Below are positions 1 to 10,500 of a stretch of 60,000 bases of DNA, in pieces. Origin of the DNA: Strigamia acuminata (lineage: Eukaryota > Arthropoda > Chilopoda > Geophilomorpha > Linotaeniidae); the NCBI GenBank assembly GCA_949358305.1, contig OX442314.1, forward strand, positions 46,076,581 through 46,136,580. Reading direction: 5' to 3'. The number at the start of each line of letters is the position of its first letter. Within the stretch, counting starts at the first letter, position 1. The notes under the pieces were generated by a model, which had not been told where the DNA came from, ran no database searches, and saw only the letters and a list, made by a program, of their open reading frames with translations. The translations under genes were made by a program, and so were the position numbers.

Positions 1-1
1 A

Positions 2-301
2 CTCGACGCGACCGGAAATTTACGATCGGCGCAGGTCGCACAGAAGCGGAGGCACGACGAAAATCGTCTCCCCTCAGAGTTTGTGGTCGGACAGTCAGTT
101 TGGTACACGAAAGGTGCCAGGACGTCCAAGTTTGACGCACTATATTCGGGACCCCACGTAATATCTGAACGCCTTGGCGATAACACGTTCACCATTGACG
201 ACGGTCATCGGACCTGGAAAGCACACGCGTCGCAGCTGAAGCCCGACGCCCCTCGCCAGCAATCAAGGGACGATTGCACTTCTGTGGGAGGGGGCGTGTG
301 A
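2..301 (+). pseudogene. C-terminal end of a Gypsy integrase (cut by window edge)
   Basis: The frame is open from base 2 and ends at TGA 299-301. It reads as the tail of a Ty3/Gypsy pol polyprotein: a basic helix-like stretch (AQKRRHDENRLPSEF) and then an SH3-like integrase C-terminal module (VGQSVWYTKGARTSKF, SGPHVISERLGDNTFTI) ending in a hydrophilic tail. This domain follows the integrase catalytic core and binds DNA non-specifically. The stop codon lies 3 nt inside the adjoining LTR, as is usual for compact Gypsy elements. An internal ATG at 83 is not a true start; the rest of pol lies outside the window. Family assignment rests on the characteristic tail and on the flanking purine tract and LTR. 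Confidence 0.75.
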
Positions 302-488
302 CTCTGCCGGCCCCCACCACACCCCGGCGCCACCATCGCCTGCGCACTTGACCACTTGACCCTTTACCCGTGGCCCACTCGGGAAACCCTTTTTGGCCCA
401 CTTCCGTTCTATTGTTAGAAATAAAGATTGTGAAGCATTCAATCGAATGCCGTTAAACCAAACGCATCGCCACATTCATTGTCTCACA
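297..488 (+). repeat. 3' LTR of the truncated Gypsy element
   Basis: The sequence begins TGTGACTCTGCC directly after a purine tract (gtgggaggggg) and ends CTCACA, giving TG...CA ends and a length of 192 bp. An AATAAA lies near 419. The 5' partner is outside the window, so no target duplication can be checked. The end is inferred from the TG...CA rule. Confidence 0.6.
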
Positions 489-895
489 GTTTGTTTGAAC
501 AGTTACAGGAAAGACATTGACTCAAGATTAAAATAAAAATCAGTAAATCTACCTAATTTAATTTTTTCCTCCAAACAAAAACAGCAACAAATACCAAAGA
601 TTTCGTTGGTGTAAGGACCCAGTGATTCTGTATCGAGTTTTTTTAGGTCAGTGAATCTGCGGCAATCACACTTTGACATCCAACGCATAATCAATACAAG
701 TACGAAACTTGATGTTTGCTACGTCTTTTGGAAAGGAGGAGAAAGTTCGAAAAGCCATTGTAAGTACTGCCAACGTTGATGTCAAAACTGCACAAACTGT
801 CCGAAAAGTCTGTTTCTCGCAAACCGACTATGGGATATGGATAAAACTTGATTTATTGGGTTCTTCACGTGGTTTCGCAACGGCAACATATTATT
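489..895. other. No recognised feature
   Basis: AT-rich single-copy-looking DNA. Only short chance ORFs are present and I see no repeat, terminal repeat or conserved coding signal. Confidence 0.5.
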
Positions 896-1095
896 TTACC
901 CCCATTTTGACTAGATTTTACCCCCAAAAGGGGGTTTATTTTTCCCCCCATCCAAACTCCCCCAAGTAAACTAAAGAGCCCCCCTAACTGTACTATCCCC
1001 TACTATTGTATTTTTCCCCCAACCAATTAACCCCCATTTATTTGTAAACGAACCCCCAAGAATTATTTATACAACCCCCTACGTTTCAAACACTT
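896..1095. repeat. C-tract-rich, strand-asymmetric stretch
   Basis: About eleven runs of four to six C occur on the plus strand in 200 bp, separated by roughly 10-20 AT-rich bases; only one run of G5 is on the same strand. There is no exact tandem unit. The spacing is longer than usual for a G-quadruplex or i-motif, so no structure is claimed. Confidence 0.5.
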
Positions 1096-1231
1096 TCCCC
1101 ATTGTTACGTCTTGGCTACGGTTAGATTTTGTAGTATATAAGTCGGTCTGGAAGAATCACATAGGGTAACCATAAAACACTGTTGCACAGTTGTAGTAAC
1201 AACCTACTCGACTTGTAATTAACGATTCCGA

Positions 1232-1700
1232 TACCGAATCCGATTCCGATAGTTGTGAGTACGAGCCGCCAACCAAACGGAAGACTTTTGAGTGGACAAA
1301 AATTCGAACCTTTTCTACGGGTGAGGAAGCCAAAGAATACATCCGGAATGAGAAAATGTGGACTTACAAGCGGACAGAGTTTTCCATCCTATTTGTGTCG
1401 CTGTTTGCAAATACGAGACGACAGACGACTTTGCGTTCCTTTTCCGTGGACATCATAAGTTGAAAGGGATGGTGAAATGTTGGTCTTTGGAAAGGCACAT
1501 GGAATCCGTCAATGTCAAGAAGTTTGCTCTTACTCCAACGGTTACCTTACAGCACTACACCGACGGTTACAACTGGAAACGAACAAAACCTAGCGTGATT
1601 GTCCGTGTACAAGGTAATGTTAAGTCTTACTATGTCACCCCTGGTGGACAACCAAACTTAACAGACACCAGTGTAAAGAAAGCGTGGGCGCCCAGCTAAA
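1232..1700 (+). pseudogene. Possible MULE/FLYWCH-like protein remnant
   Basis: One frame has an acidic and basic leader and then FSTGEEAKEYIRNEKMWTYK. This resembles the N-terminal segment before the zinc-binding region of arthropod Mutator-like transposases. About 1375 the reading shifts, and a second frame stays open to 1699 (113 codons) with no domain I recognise. There is no intact start, catalytic core or terminal inverted repeat. It could equally be a chance similarity or a decayed unknown gene. Confidence 0.3.
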
Positions 1701-2815
1701 GCGAAGAGGGCCTTGTGTACGCAGTGAGAAGACAGCGTTATGATATTGGGATTACGTGGGGGGTACTTTAGAAAAATGAGGATAGCTCGAAATCATGGCG
1801 CATAACGACGAAATGGAATGCGATGCGGACTTACACAACGCGCCGCCTTCACTTATATTGGAATATCGTGAATAATAAAAAAGATAATCCAAATTAGGAA
1901 TGGACCAGAGCTCTATTTTGGTTCAACTGAGAGCAATCAAGTCATCAGTTTCTCCAGGGGTGACCACGAGGAGGTACAGAGTTGGATTTTACACCCCCAT
2001 AAACCATTGACAAACATTTCAGTGTTCTGTTTTTCAAATGTCTACAACTTTCTTCAAAACGTACGATAGTCTGCAAAAACACAATCAAAGTGATTAAAAA
2101 ACATGAATACTCATATATGCACATCGAAATAAGCCATCAAATTTGTTGATCGAAACAAAGGGATGGTCGCTCAAGTTGAAATTTGATCACAAATCACGAG
2201 TGCGAACAAAGAAAAACGGTAAAGTCCACTTAAATCATTTTGTTCTTAAATCAATGGTCAAAATTAAGCTAAACAATTCATTAACCAACCAAATAATATC
2301 CGTAACCAAACATTAAAATCAAATACTAACCGAATTTTTCCCGAGCGCAGACAACGTGCTACCTCTCTGTCGACTAGCTGCATAGAACTGACTACGGGGA
2401 TCACAAACCTAAAAACAAAATTAATTACTCGCGGTAGAAAGAATCTTTAGGGCTGTGGCTAGATCACAGATTAGGGGAATAAGTAAACGTAATAGCGAGA
2501 GAATAGCGTGATTTTGTTATTAGACAATTTAAAATGACAAGATTCTGTGGTGATTATTCAGGGTTTACTTTATTTGTATAGTTTTAATTTTAAATTGCAT
2601 TATTTTTGAATTGGTTAATAAAAATAAATAATACTCCGTACTTTTTTTTTTCAATTTGATACTCGTTTTGATTAATGAATAATTAACCGTGTCTTGATGA
2701 TTCATGCCCCCTTGTCAGAAGTCATTCGGACCCCGCAGATTGGGATTATAACGACTAGTCAACGTCACTAGTCCATCCTACTATTTAATCAGGTATCTTC
2801 TTTGTAAAAATCAGT
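1701..2815. other. No recognised feature
   Basis: AT-rich DNA with no long ORF, no terminal repeats and no recognisable RNA gene. A poly-T run lies near 2643-2652. The last 70 bases before the TPR ORF may be its 5' flank. Confidence 0.5.
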
Positions 2816-2887
2816 TTAGACACGATCTCGAAGCTGACTACTTGTGCCGACCTTTCTTTTGATTATCCGAGTCTGATCGCATCCGAA

Positions 2888-3142
2888 ATGACATCGTCCG
2901 ACGACTACTACCAAAAGGGCAACGAAGCTTTTGTCAGAGAAGAATATGAGTCTGCGATTAATTTGTACACGGAAGCCATTACGATGGACTCGACGCAAAC
3001 GGATTATTACGTCAATCGGGCGAATTCCAACTTAAAACTTGAAAAGTACGAAGAAGCGAAATACGACGCGAATAAAGCCTTGGAATTAGAAACGAACGAA
3101 CTTAGATTACGGCTGTGGAAAGGTGTTGCCTGCGTCCAGTGA
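2888..3142 (+). CDS. Small TPR protein, SGT1-like N-terminal domain
   Basis: 84 codons from an ATG preceded by GAA to TGA. The product is nearly all TPR: residues about 5-38 (YYQKGNEAFVREEYESAINL...) and 39-75 (YYVNRANSNLKLEKYEEAKY) match the helix pairs of the three-TPR domain of SGT1, the HSP90/SKP1 co-chaperone. A third repeat begins (LWKGVACVQ) and is cut by a stop. The CS and SGS domains are absent, and KIN17 starts less than 200 bp downstream. It is therefore either exon 1 or a truncated copy of SGT1, or a small independent TPR protein. The TPR assignment is secure; the SGT1 name is an inference. Confidence 0.6.
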   Translation: MTSSDDYYQKGNEAFVREEYESAINLYTEAITMDSTQTDYYVNRANSNLKLEKYEEAKYDANKALELETNELRLRLWKGVACVQ

Positions 3143-3202
3143 ACGTCTTAATGCAGTAGCCAATCGGGGCTGAGTGTTGTAATATTTAGACCTGTGCATT
3201 TG

Positions 3203-3208
3203 AATAAA
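3203..3208 (+). terminator. Candidate poly(A) signal for the TPR ORF
   Basis: AATAAA within aataaataaatctc, about 60 bp after the stop codon. It is consistent with transcript ending here before the KIN17 promoter region (3209-3329). No other support. Confidence 0.35.
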
Positions 3209-3329
3209 TAAATCTCTTGTAATCTTTAACCCTACAAGTAGTTTTACAGTTGTATTGTTCCGGATCCGAGAATTCGAACACTCGCTTAACTAAATCTCAC
3301 TTCTATCCAGTTGTTCCACACCTCCCACC

Positions 3330-3341
3330 ATGCCTAAACAC
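3330..3341 (+). pseudogene. First four codons of KIN17, cut off by the Gypsy insertion
   Basis: ATG CCT AAA CAC (M P K H) in good context (caccATG). The fifth codon (GAG) is found at 16851, directly after the second copy of the 4-bp target duplication ACAC, and continues EKGTPKAIA and so on. KIN17 orthologues begin with a short M-x-K-x leader followed by TPKAIA, so both halves are in frame once the element and one TSD copy are ignored. The split gene cannot be translated from its own start. Confidence 0.85.
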
Positions 3342-4360
3342 TGTTGTGACCCGACTGGACCGGGGTCAACGAAGAGTTTCTCTCGTGACCTCGTTTCGGG
3401 TGTAAGGGGAGCCGCAAGCGCGTCTCCCTTCCCTCAGTGCATTGACATCTAGTCAATGGACAGGCGTCTGCCCTGAGGGAGTGGGGATGGCTCGTCCACC
3501 CCACCATTGGGTGATTCCGGTCACCTGTCAACCTCGCTTTGTGCAAAGGAATGTGCCTTGCACTGAGCGGGCAGAACCAACACAACCATCAAACGAGAAA
3601 CACACGTAAACCCGTCGTCCTACAAGATCAGGCCCAAGTAAATATACTGGGATTGACCAAGGACAAAGGACAATTTACCGTGAGTACGTTTGGTCAGTGT
3701 CAAACTCCGCAGAGTAACCTGCGAGATAAGATTACCACACTATTTTAGCACACCAGCTAGAAATAGTAAAAACCACTCCAGTTTAGCGAGTTGTGCAGAC
3801 AAACGGTCGCACAAGCCTAAACTGCAGTTAAACCACGACGAGCGTTCCCGCCGCTGTGTGACCGCCGGGAGCCAGAAGAGTCCGCCGCTGTGTGATCGCC
3901 GGACACCACACAAAAACCTAGACAACAGCCCGAAGTAAGCCTTTTAACTAAGCATTCACTCGCGCCCGACCAGCGTGAGCCCGAAGGACCAGCCAGAGAC
4001 GAGCCGAGGACGCCATATTGCCACGCCGGCCCAAGACGACACCACGTTGCCACAACGAGGACGCCATCTTGGACACGACCGAGACAACAGACGACCTCGC
4101 CGATTCCAGCCAGCTTTCATCATACCTTTACCTTTCCATTTCCCTTCACCCATTCCGATTTACCTTTTACCTACCTTTTATATATATATATATATAAGAT
4201 ATATCTGTACATTGTCCCACAGAATAAATCTATATTATATTTTACCTTTTATATCTGTGTAATCATTTCTTTGGGTAAACCGCTTGAGCAAAGCGGTAGT
4301 GAGTTAGTCGAATTAAGTAATCAACCCACGAGTTAGCGACGGTTAGAGTTGAGCGCGACA
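3342..4360 (+). repeat. 5' LTR of element 1
   Basis: TGTTGTGACCCG...GCGACA, 1019 bp. It contains a (TA)n TATA-like run near 4178-4198 and an AATAAA near 4223, a plausible promoter and poly(A) pair. A perfect 7-bp hairpin with loop GAGCA lies at 4279-4297 (ACCGCTT/AAGCGGT). Small ORFs inside it recur exactly in the 3' LTR, which shows sequence identity rather than coding. Confidence 0.93.
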
Positions 4361-4362
4361 CG

Positions 4363-4380
4363 TGGGGGCCTGTCCGGGAT
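4363..4380 (+). other. Primer binding site, tRNA-Pro-like (element 1)
   Basis: TGGGGGCCTGTCCGGGAT, two bases after the LTR. It is close to the well-known tRNA-Pro primer site of retroviruses (TGGGGGCTCGTCCGGGAT), with two adjacent differences. Minus-strand DNA synthesis would start here. Confidence 0.75.
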
Positions 4381-4432
4381 CAAGTTGAATAACTGATTCT
4401 AACCTGTGATTACATCATACCCAAAGCAAGAA

Positions 4433-7400
4433 ATGGCAGATAATACCCGAGTAACAGATTCCGACTCCGACGCAAACAAGAGAGCCGGCAGTCGTAAAGG
4501 CGCCGACTATCACTTGCGATCTGGAGGTCCCTTACCCAAAGCCTCAGCGCACGAAGCGAGGCAAAAACGGCGTAAGCCTAAACCCGATCGTAGAAGCGCA
4601 TCAGAGGCATCGCACCCGTCTCGCGCCGAGACGAGGCAGCGATTGGACGAGACAGAGCGGGGTGAAGAGCAATCTCACTCCAAACTGCCGCGTTCTAACC
4701 GTGACGGCGAGACGAGCGGAAACGAGGTTTTATCCCGTAACCAATCGCCTCGTCTAACGCACGACACCGAGGTGGGCAGTCCGAAAGCAGCGTCTCCGAT
4801 ACAAAAGACGGCCTCAAATACGACCGCTAATTCGGCACTAAACACGCCAGTTACGCACAGTCGACCAGCCTCGGTAGTGTCTGAAGGGCACAAGTCCAAC
4901 TCGTCCTCTGTCAAGCGTGTTTCAAGCCAGCCTTACAGCGTCTCGGGCACCTTGATTGATGCGATGCAGTTGGCACAAGCGGAGGGAGTGAGATACACCC
5001 TTCCGACGGGGAAGATTACCGTGTACGAAACGTTACAAATCGTACGTGCAGCTTTAAAAGCGCACAGTGTATCCCCACAAATCACCATTGTTGAAGGTGC
5101 ACACGCTCAACAATTGGTTGATTCCGCTCAATTTGAAGCGGATGCAGAGAATGAGGCTCGACAAGCCATTCGCGAGAGACGGAGGAAGCTGGCGGAAAGA
5201 GAAGCGCAAGCTCTCGAGTACGGCAGAACCCAGCCCAATCCGACTACTCCCGAGGAGGTAGAAATAGTTGACCGAGCCCTGAGAGCACATCGATATGCTT
5301 TCCACTCGCAACAAGAAGCAGAGCGAGCATTTATGGCCAGATTGCGACGAGATGACCCGAAGTCCGTCCGCAAACCAGAGGTCAGTTCATCCGAGCTGTC
5401 CGACGAGAGCCTAGAGGGAGACCCAAAGCGCACGCCGAAGGCCAAACCCAAACCCCAGCCGGAGAGAGCAACACCAGCTACTCCGCGCAAGAGAGATGCG
5501 TCGGCCAGAGAACAACAAACTCGGCCCCGCATGCAAGCTCTCGATTCAGCCACAAATAATGCGATAACGCGATTAATCAACGCTAATAATGCTAGGCGAA
5601 ATGAAGAGCAAGCTCTCACAAGCCAACAGCATGATAATCCACAAGGGACTGAGTGGCAACAACCAGTGCCCATCCTTAAAGACGACGAGTCGTCAAGGAG
5701 ACAATCGCATGATCGCACCTCTTCGCGAGAAGAAGGCAAACGCGATGAAAGACCGAAATATTTTCACTACGGAAATAGTGATTCGTCGTCAGATGGACTG
5801 GAGTCAAATGCACCCAGTCATCACGATTCGGAGAGAGGTTCCGGAGAAAGACGAAGGGAAAGAGAACGCGATGAACGCAGAGAAAGGGAACGTGACGACC
5901 GTCGTAGGGGCCGGAAAGAGTCAAACTCTTCACGGCGCAACCCGCCACGCCGCTCACCGTCTCCCGACCCCAGCTCCGACCCCTCATCCAACGACGACAG
6001 ACGAAAGGAAAAATCAAGTAATCGCCGGAAGAGATCCAACTCTCCGCGCGATAGAGAGAAACGACGTCGATCGGAAAATAGCGACCACCGACGGGAGGAG
6101 TTTCAGGACCTTCCCCGACAAAGCGCGTTTACCGATTCGACGGGTCGGCAGTATACGATGGGAGAGCTTGGAAGAGCACTACTTGGCTCGTTAAAAGCCG
6201 AGGGAATCGATCTGAGCAAACGAAACGATCGTAATCGTAGCACTGGTGACCGCGTAAAGAAAAAATACGCTGTCTCCCGACGTGACACCATGAGTGTTAC
6301 CGGGAATATTAGGTGGCAATTTTATATTCAGAACCGTTTCGACGGGTCATGGAAAGCGGGAGATCGCTTCCTTGACGAAGTAATTCGAATTAAGACTGCC
6401 ACTAAAGCCACCGTAGGAGACATGCTCACCCACGGTATTGTCGAGCTAATGACAGGCTCGGCACGTGAGTGGTACCAAGGATTGAAAGGCGTCAATTGGG
6501 ACGACTTTTTAATGAGATTCGACCTACGCTACGGCGAGACACCCGAAGAGGTGAGCCGAAAGATGCGAGGTCTTCGCCAGATGCCTGGTGAAACCATAAT
6601 GGATTACGACATTCGCGCCAGATTGTTGTTCGAAAAGGCCCCGATGGAATTTCATGCCACGGGATTCAACCTTTTCTTTCTCGGCGGTTTGTCGGAGTAC
6701 TCGCAACGGGTGCTACTTGAAGAAAGGGCACCGACAGGAGGCAGCTACGAGGAGATGAGCGCCTTCCTGTTCGAGAACACGATAGATATCGAGAAGAGAT
6801 ATTATTCCGCTTTACCAGAAGCGGAGAAAGCAGCAACCGCTAAACGTCTCAAGTTGAGTGCGGAAAGATATGGGGCGACAGATAAGATTATGCGCCCTAC
6901 TGAATATCTTAGCGGTATAATGGAGCTGGCAGAAGCTAGCGTTGGTTTACAAATAAAAAATAAACTGACATCCACGCTGCCTTCCAACCCTTTGGCCGCC
7001 CCTAAAAAGGCACCGACAGCGTCAGCCATGCAAGCGACACTGGAGGAGGTCAAGGAGGGGGAGGAAGCCGGACAAAATGCCGGAAAATCAGACGAAAAAG
7101 AAGAAAAAGACGATTATTCGACGGACGAAGAAATACGAAGCTATCGCGATACCTTATCAACGGGTTGCGATGAGGAAGGACCGCTAGTACATCTCATCCA
7201 TCGAGATAGAGCGGTAGAAGAATTTCGCGCCAGGTTAAAACCAAATGCCGGCCGAATTCCGAAGTATTTTCGGAAAAATTACACGCCACCGTCGAAAGCA
7301 GACCCTGAAAAAAAGAAATCGATTGAAGCCCCAAGAGACAAATCAAATATTCGTTGTTTTAAGTGTAACCAACCGGGTCACTATTCCAATGAGTGCCCAA

Positions 7401-7516
7401 GAACAGCGAAAGAAGACGCTAAATTTGACGCAATAATGAAGCAGATGGCAGAGATTAAACTCGCCATGGCAAAAAATGAGTCAAAAAACGAGTCAGCGCA
7501 GGCGGCGAAGAAATAA
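4433..7516 (+). CDS. gag: Gag polyprotein of element 1
   Basis: 1027 codons from ATG 4433 (gaaATGGCA). The frame is open upstream to 4406 but only with a GTG, so 4433 is chosen. The N-terminal 500 residues are charged and low-complexity, with coiled-coil-like Glu/Arg/Gln-rich stretches and an RE/RS-rich region near residues 465-560. A capsid-like helical region lies at about 625-800 (FDGSWKAGDRFLDEVIRIK, SAREWYQGL). A CX2CX4HX4C zinc knuckle (CFKCNQPGHYSNEC) is at about 974-987. It packages element RNA into cytoplasmic particles. It is roughly twice the usual Gypsy Gag length. The pol frame overlaps its end. Confidence 0.9.
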   Translation: MADNTRVTDSDSDANKRAGSRKGADYHLRSGGPLPKASAHEARQKRRKPKPDRRSASEASHPSRAETRQRLDETERGEEQSHSKLPRSNRDGETSGNEVLSRNQSPRLTHDTEVGSPKAASPIQKTASNTTANSALNTPVTHSRPASVVSEGHKSNSSSVKRVSSQPYSVSGTLIDAMQLAQAEGVRYTLPTGKITVYETLQIVRAALKAHSVSPQITIVEGAHAQQLVDSAQFEADAENEARQAIRERRRKLAEREAQALEYGRTQPNPTTPEEVEIVDRALRAHRYAFHSQQEAERAFMARLRRDDPKSVRKPEVSSSELSDESLEGDPKRTPKAKPKPQPERATPATPRKRDASAREQQTRPRMQALDSATNNAITRLINANNARRNEEQALTSQQHDNPQGTEWQQPVPILKDDESSRRQSHDRTSSREEGKRDERPKYFHYGNSDSSSDGLESNAPSHHDSERGSGERRRERERDERRERERDDRRRGRKESNSSRRNPPRRSPSPDPSSDPSSNDDRRKEKSSNRRKRSNSPRDREKRRRSENSDHRREEFQDLPRQSAFTDSTGRQYTMGELGRALLGSLKAEGIDLSKRNDRNRSTGDRVKKKYAVSRRDTMSVTGNIRWQFYIQNRFDGSWKAGDRFLDEVIRIKTATKATVGDMLTHGIVELMTGSAREWYQGLKGVNWDDFLMRFDLRYGETPEEVSRKMRGLRQMPGETIMDYDIRARLLFEKAPMEFHATGFNLFFLGGLSEYSQRVLLEERAPTGGSYEEMSAFLFENTIDIEKRYYSALPEAEKAATAKRLKLSAERYGATDKIMRPTEYLSGIMELAEASVGLQIKNKLTSTLPSNPLAAPKKAPTASAMQATLEEVKEGEEAGQNAGKSDEKEEKDDYSTDEEIRSYRDTLSTGCDEEGPLVHLIHRDRAVEEFRARLKPNAGRIPKYFRKNYTPPSKADPEKKKSIEAPRDKSNIRCFKCNQPGHYSNECPRTAKEDAKFDAIMKQMAEIKLAMAKNESKNESAQAAKK

Positions 7517-7534
7517 CTTCTCGACCGTCTGCGC
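7483..7534 (+). promoter_or_regulatory. -1 ribosomal frameshift signal between gag and pol (element 1)
   Basis: A AAA AAC at 7483-7489 is in the phase needed for gag (codons AAA AAC). After a 6-nt spacer comes a stem GCGCAGGCGG (7496-7505)/CCGTCTGCGC (7525-7534): ten pairs including one G-U, loop 19 nt, with the gag stop (7514-7516) in the loop. The -1 frame is open from 7480 into pol, whose own first ATG is at 7540. A second heptamer, A AAA AAT at 7471-7477, would lead straight to a stop. This matches textbook -1 frameshifting signals. Confidence 0.8.
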
Positions 7535-7539
7535 CATTC

Positions 7540-10500
7540 ATGAAGAAGAAGGGGTTTAACAAAGGGTTCGATAAGCCGCCACCAGTCAAAGAAATGGGTA
7601 GTGACATAGCTAACGCCCAAATTCAAGACAGGGCCAACAACGCTTTGCAGGTAATTACCGCAAACGCTGAGGCTGAGGCGGAAGAACCGAACCTACTGCT
7701 TGAAGAATTACCTCAAGTAGTCGAAGACACAGAAGAATTTCGTGTTTTCATGTGCAACGTGGCGGTCGAATACACCAACCGCCTATGTATGTTGCCCATG
7801 ACAATAGAACGTGAAAAAATTATGGGACTACTAGACTCGGGAGCAGATCGCTCGTTCGTTTCCGAAGACATAGTAGCATCATTGGGTCTCACCGATAAGA
7901 TAAAAGGCGTTAATAAAAATATACGTCTAAAAACCGCCAACGGAATGGCGCGTCCAAAAGGAGTTATATTATTGACCATGGAGTGGCTCGGAGGAGTAGA
8001 ACAGCACCCTTTCCTGGTCCTGCCCACATGCGACAGAATTTTTCTGTTGGGCTTAGACCTCATGGCGTCAATGGAAATACAACCCAATCCAATAACGAAA
8101 TCTTGGAATTATATCAGAAATGATAAGGAAAGACCCGCAATTGTCGTGCCACCAGCTCTTGTAAAAGAAGCGGCCGACAAGACACAGTGGGAGAAAGGCC
8201 TAAAGAAATTCGTTCAAGATTACGATTTTAAAGCATTCGTAACAGAATTGCAACGGGACAATGTAGTGGAAACGCTTGTCGCCGACGCCGCTTTAGAATT
8301 AAACGAAGCGGCAGCCCTACGAAGGGTCCTACTTAAATATGAGGGGATCCTGTCGAAAAAACCGGGCCGAACGAATAGGGCTATTCACGAAATTAAATTG
8401 ACGGATAATAAACCTATACGAGTTGCGTATAAGGGAATGAACCCGCAAAAACGTGAAATAGTGCAAAAAATGTGCCAAGAAATGCTAGACAGTGGCATTG
8501 TCTCCGAGGCCCAGGGAGAATACGCGACGCGAGTTGTGCTCGTGATGCGCCCGGGCTCGGACCCACGCCTATGCATTGATTACCGCCCATTAAACGCGGT
8601 GACAGAAATAGATCCCATACAGATGCCGTCTATCGAATCCATTTTGAGAGAGCTTAGCCCCTTTTCTTGGGTTACGACGATGGATCTGTCGAAGGGATAC
8701 TGGCAAGTTGAGATGAGGCCAGAGGATAAGTTAAAAACAGCATTTTACTCGCCAATTGGACGGTTGATGTTCAACATCATGCCATTTGGTTTAGTGAATG
8801 CTCCCAGTACCTTTCAGAGACTAATCGAAAGCGTATTGGGTGATATCCTGCATCAGTTTGTGTGGGCATACCTAGATGACATAGTTATTGCCTCTAAAAC
8901 ATTCGAAGAGCACATTGAGCACATCGACCAAGTGCTCACCCGGCTGGCAAAAGCTGGGTTACACGTGCATCCGGGCAAAAGCAAGTTCTGTCGAAAGGAG
9001 CTTGCCTTCCTGGGTTATCGCATTGGAGTCAATGGTTTAGCTATTGGCCCCGAAAAAATCGATGCGATTAATCGTTTCCCACCACCCGAGGACGTTAAAG
9101 GTGTCCAACGGTTTATGGGAATGATAAACTTCTTCGGCAGGTTGCTACCGGGTCTAGCTGAGGTGGCAGCCCCAGTTACCGACCTCCTGAAGAATGAAAA
9201 CGAATTTGTATGGTCAAATGAGTGCAACATCGCATTTAATGCGATAAAGAGGATGCTGACGGAAGTCGGCGTAATGCCTCTACCCGACCTAAACCGGCCG
9301 TTCATATTACATACGGACGCCAGCAGAGTTGGGTTGGGAGCGGCGTTGCTCCAAACACACGTGCGCGACGGAGTCGAACAAGACCTGCCGTGCATGTTTA
9401 TAAGTCGCAAACTCCAAGGCGCTGAAAAGAATTACAATGCCACCGAGTTGGAGTGTTTGGCCGTTGTGTGGGCCATAAGGAAATTCAGAGATTATCTCGA
9501 ATATACCAAATTTGTGGTCCACACAGATCATCAAGCGTTACAATGGCTGATGAAATTAAAAGAGCCAGCCGGTCGACTAGCCAGATGGCAGTTAGAACTG
9601 ATGGCATGCGACTTGACCATTCAATACAAGCCCGGCAAATATAACGTCGTGGCTGACGCTCTGTCACGGGCACCAGTGTCAGATCCAATCGACGCTGACG
9701 ATGATGGCGAGGATGACTCCCGCATCATTTATTGCCCTACGAGTTGTCACCGTTGGGATTTAAGGAAGATGAATGAAATTCCCACCGCGTCTCCGGCAGA
9801 CGTAAAATTCTGTGGATTCTGGACGCGGTTATACCAACCAGCTGCTGACAATTACCCAAACGCAAAGAAGGAATTTAAGCTAGAGCGGAGAATAAATGAC
9901 CCGCTTCTAAGCGCCTTCCACGCTCGTGTCGGCAAGCAAATGAAAAGCAATCCCCCAACAAGGGAGGAAATAATTGTGCAACAAAAATTAGACAAAAAAT
10001 GTCAGGACAGAGCTAGATTCGTACTGACAGGAAGATATCCGCCCAACTTAACCAGAAGGCAGAAGCGTCGTTATGCACACGAATCCATAGATTACCTATT
10101 GGATGACGGCCTTTTAGTGAAACATCACCCAAATCACCAAGATGACTTGAGTGAATCGGACACCGCAGTAAAGGTAGTAATACCTGCTTCCTTAATCGGT
10201 CGCGTGCTGTGGTTGTTACACGGGCACCCGCTTGCGAGCCATGCGGGAGTAAGCAGAACACTCTATCGTGCTACACAGCTTTTTCACTGGACAGGGATGA
10301 AAAAAGATATCGCTCTTTTTGTCCACCAATGTCAGCGATGTCAAGCGTGTAAGCCGAGGAGAAAATCACCATTCGAAACTATCTTCTTAGGGCCTTACGC
10401 GCCTTTTGATTGTTTAAGTGTCGATGTGATGGGCCCAAAACCCGTTACGGGAAATAAAAATGCGTACATTATCGTAATAATGGACGTGGCGACTCGTTGG

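Noticed and set aside
896-1095. C tracts as a firm G-quadruplex call
   Set aside because: Loops between tracts are mostly longer than 10 nt, beyond the usual quadruplex pattern.
3539-4262. Small ORFs in the element 1 LTRs (69, 82 and 95 codons)
   Set aside because: They recur exactly in both LTRs only because the LTRs are alike; no domain character.
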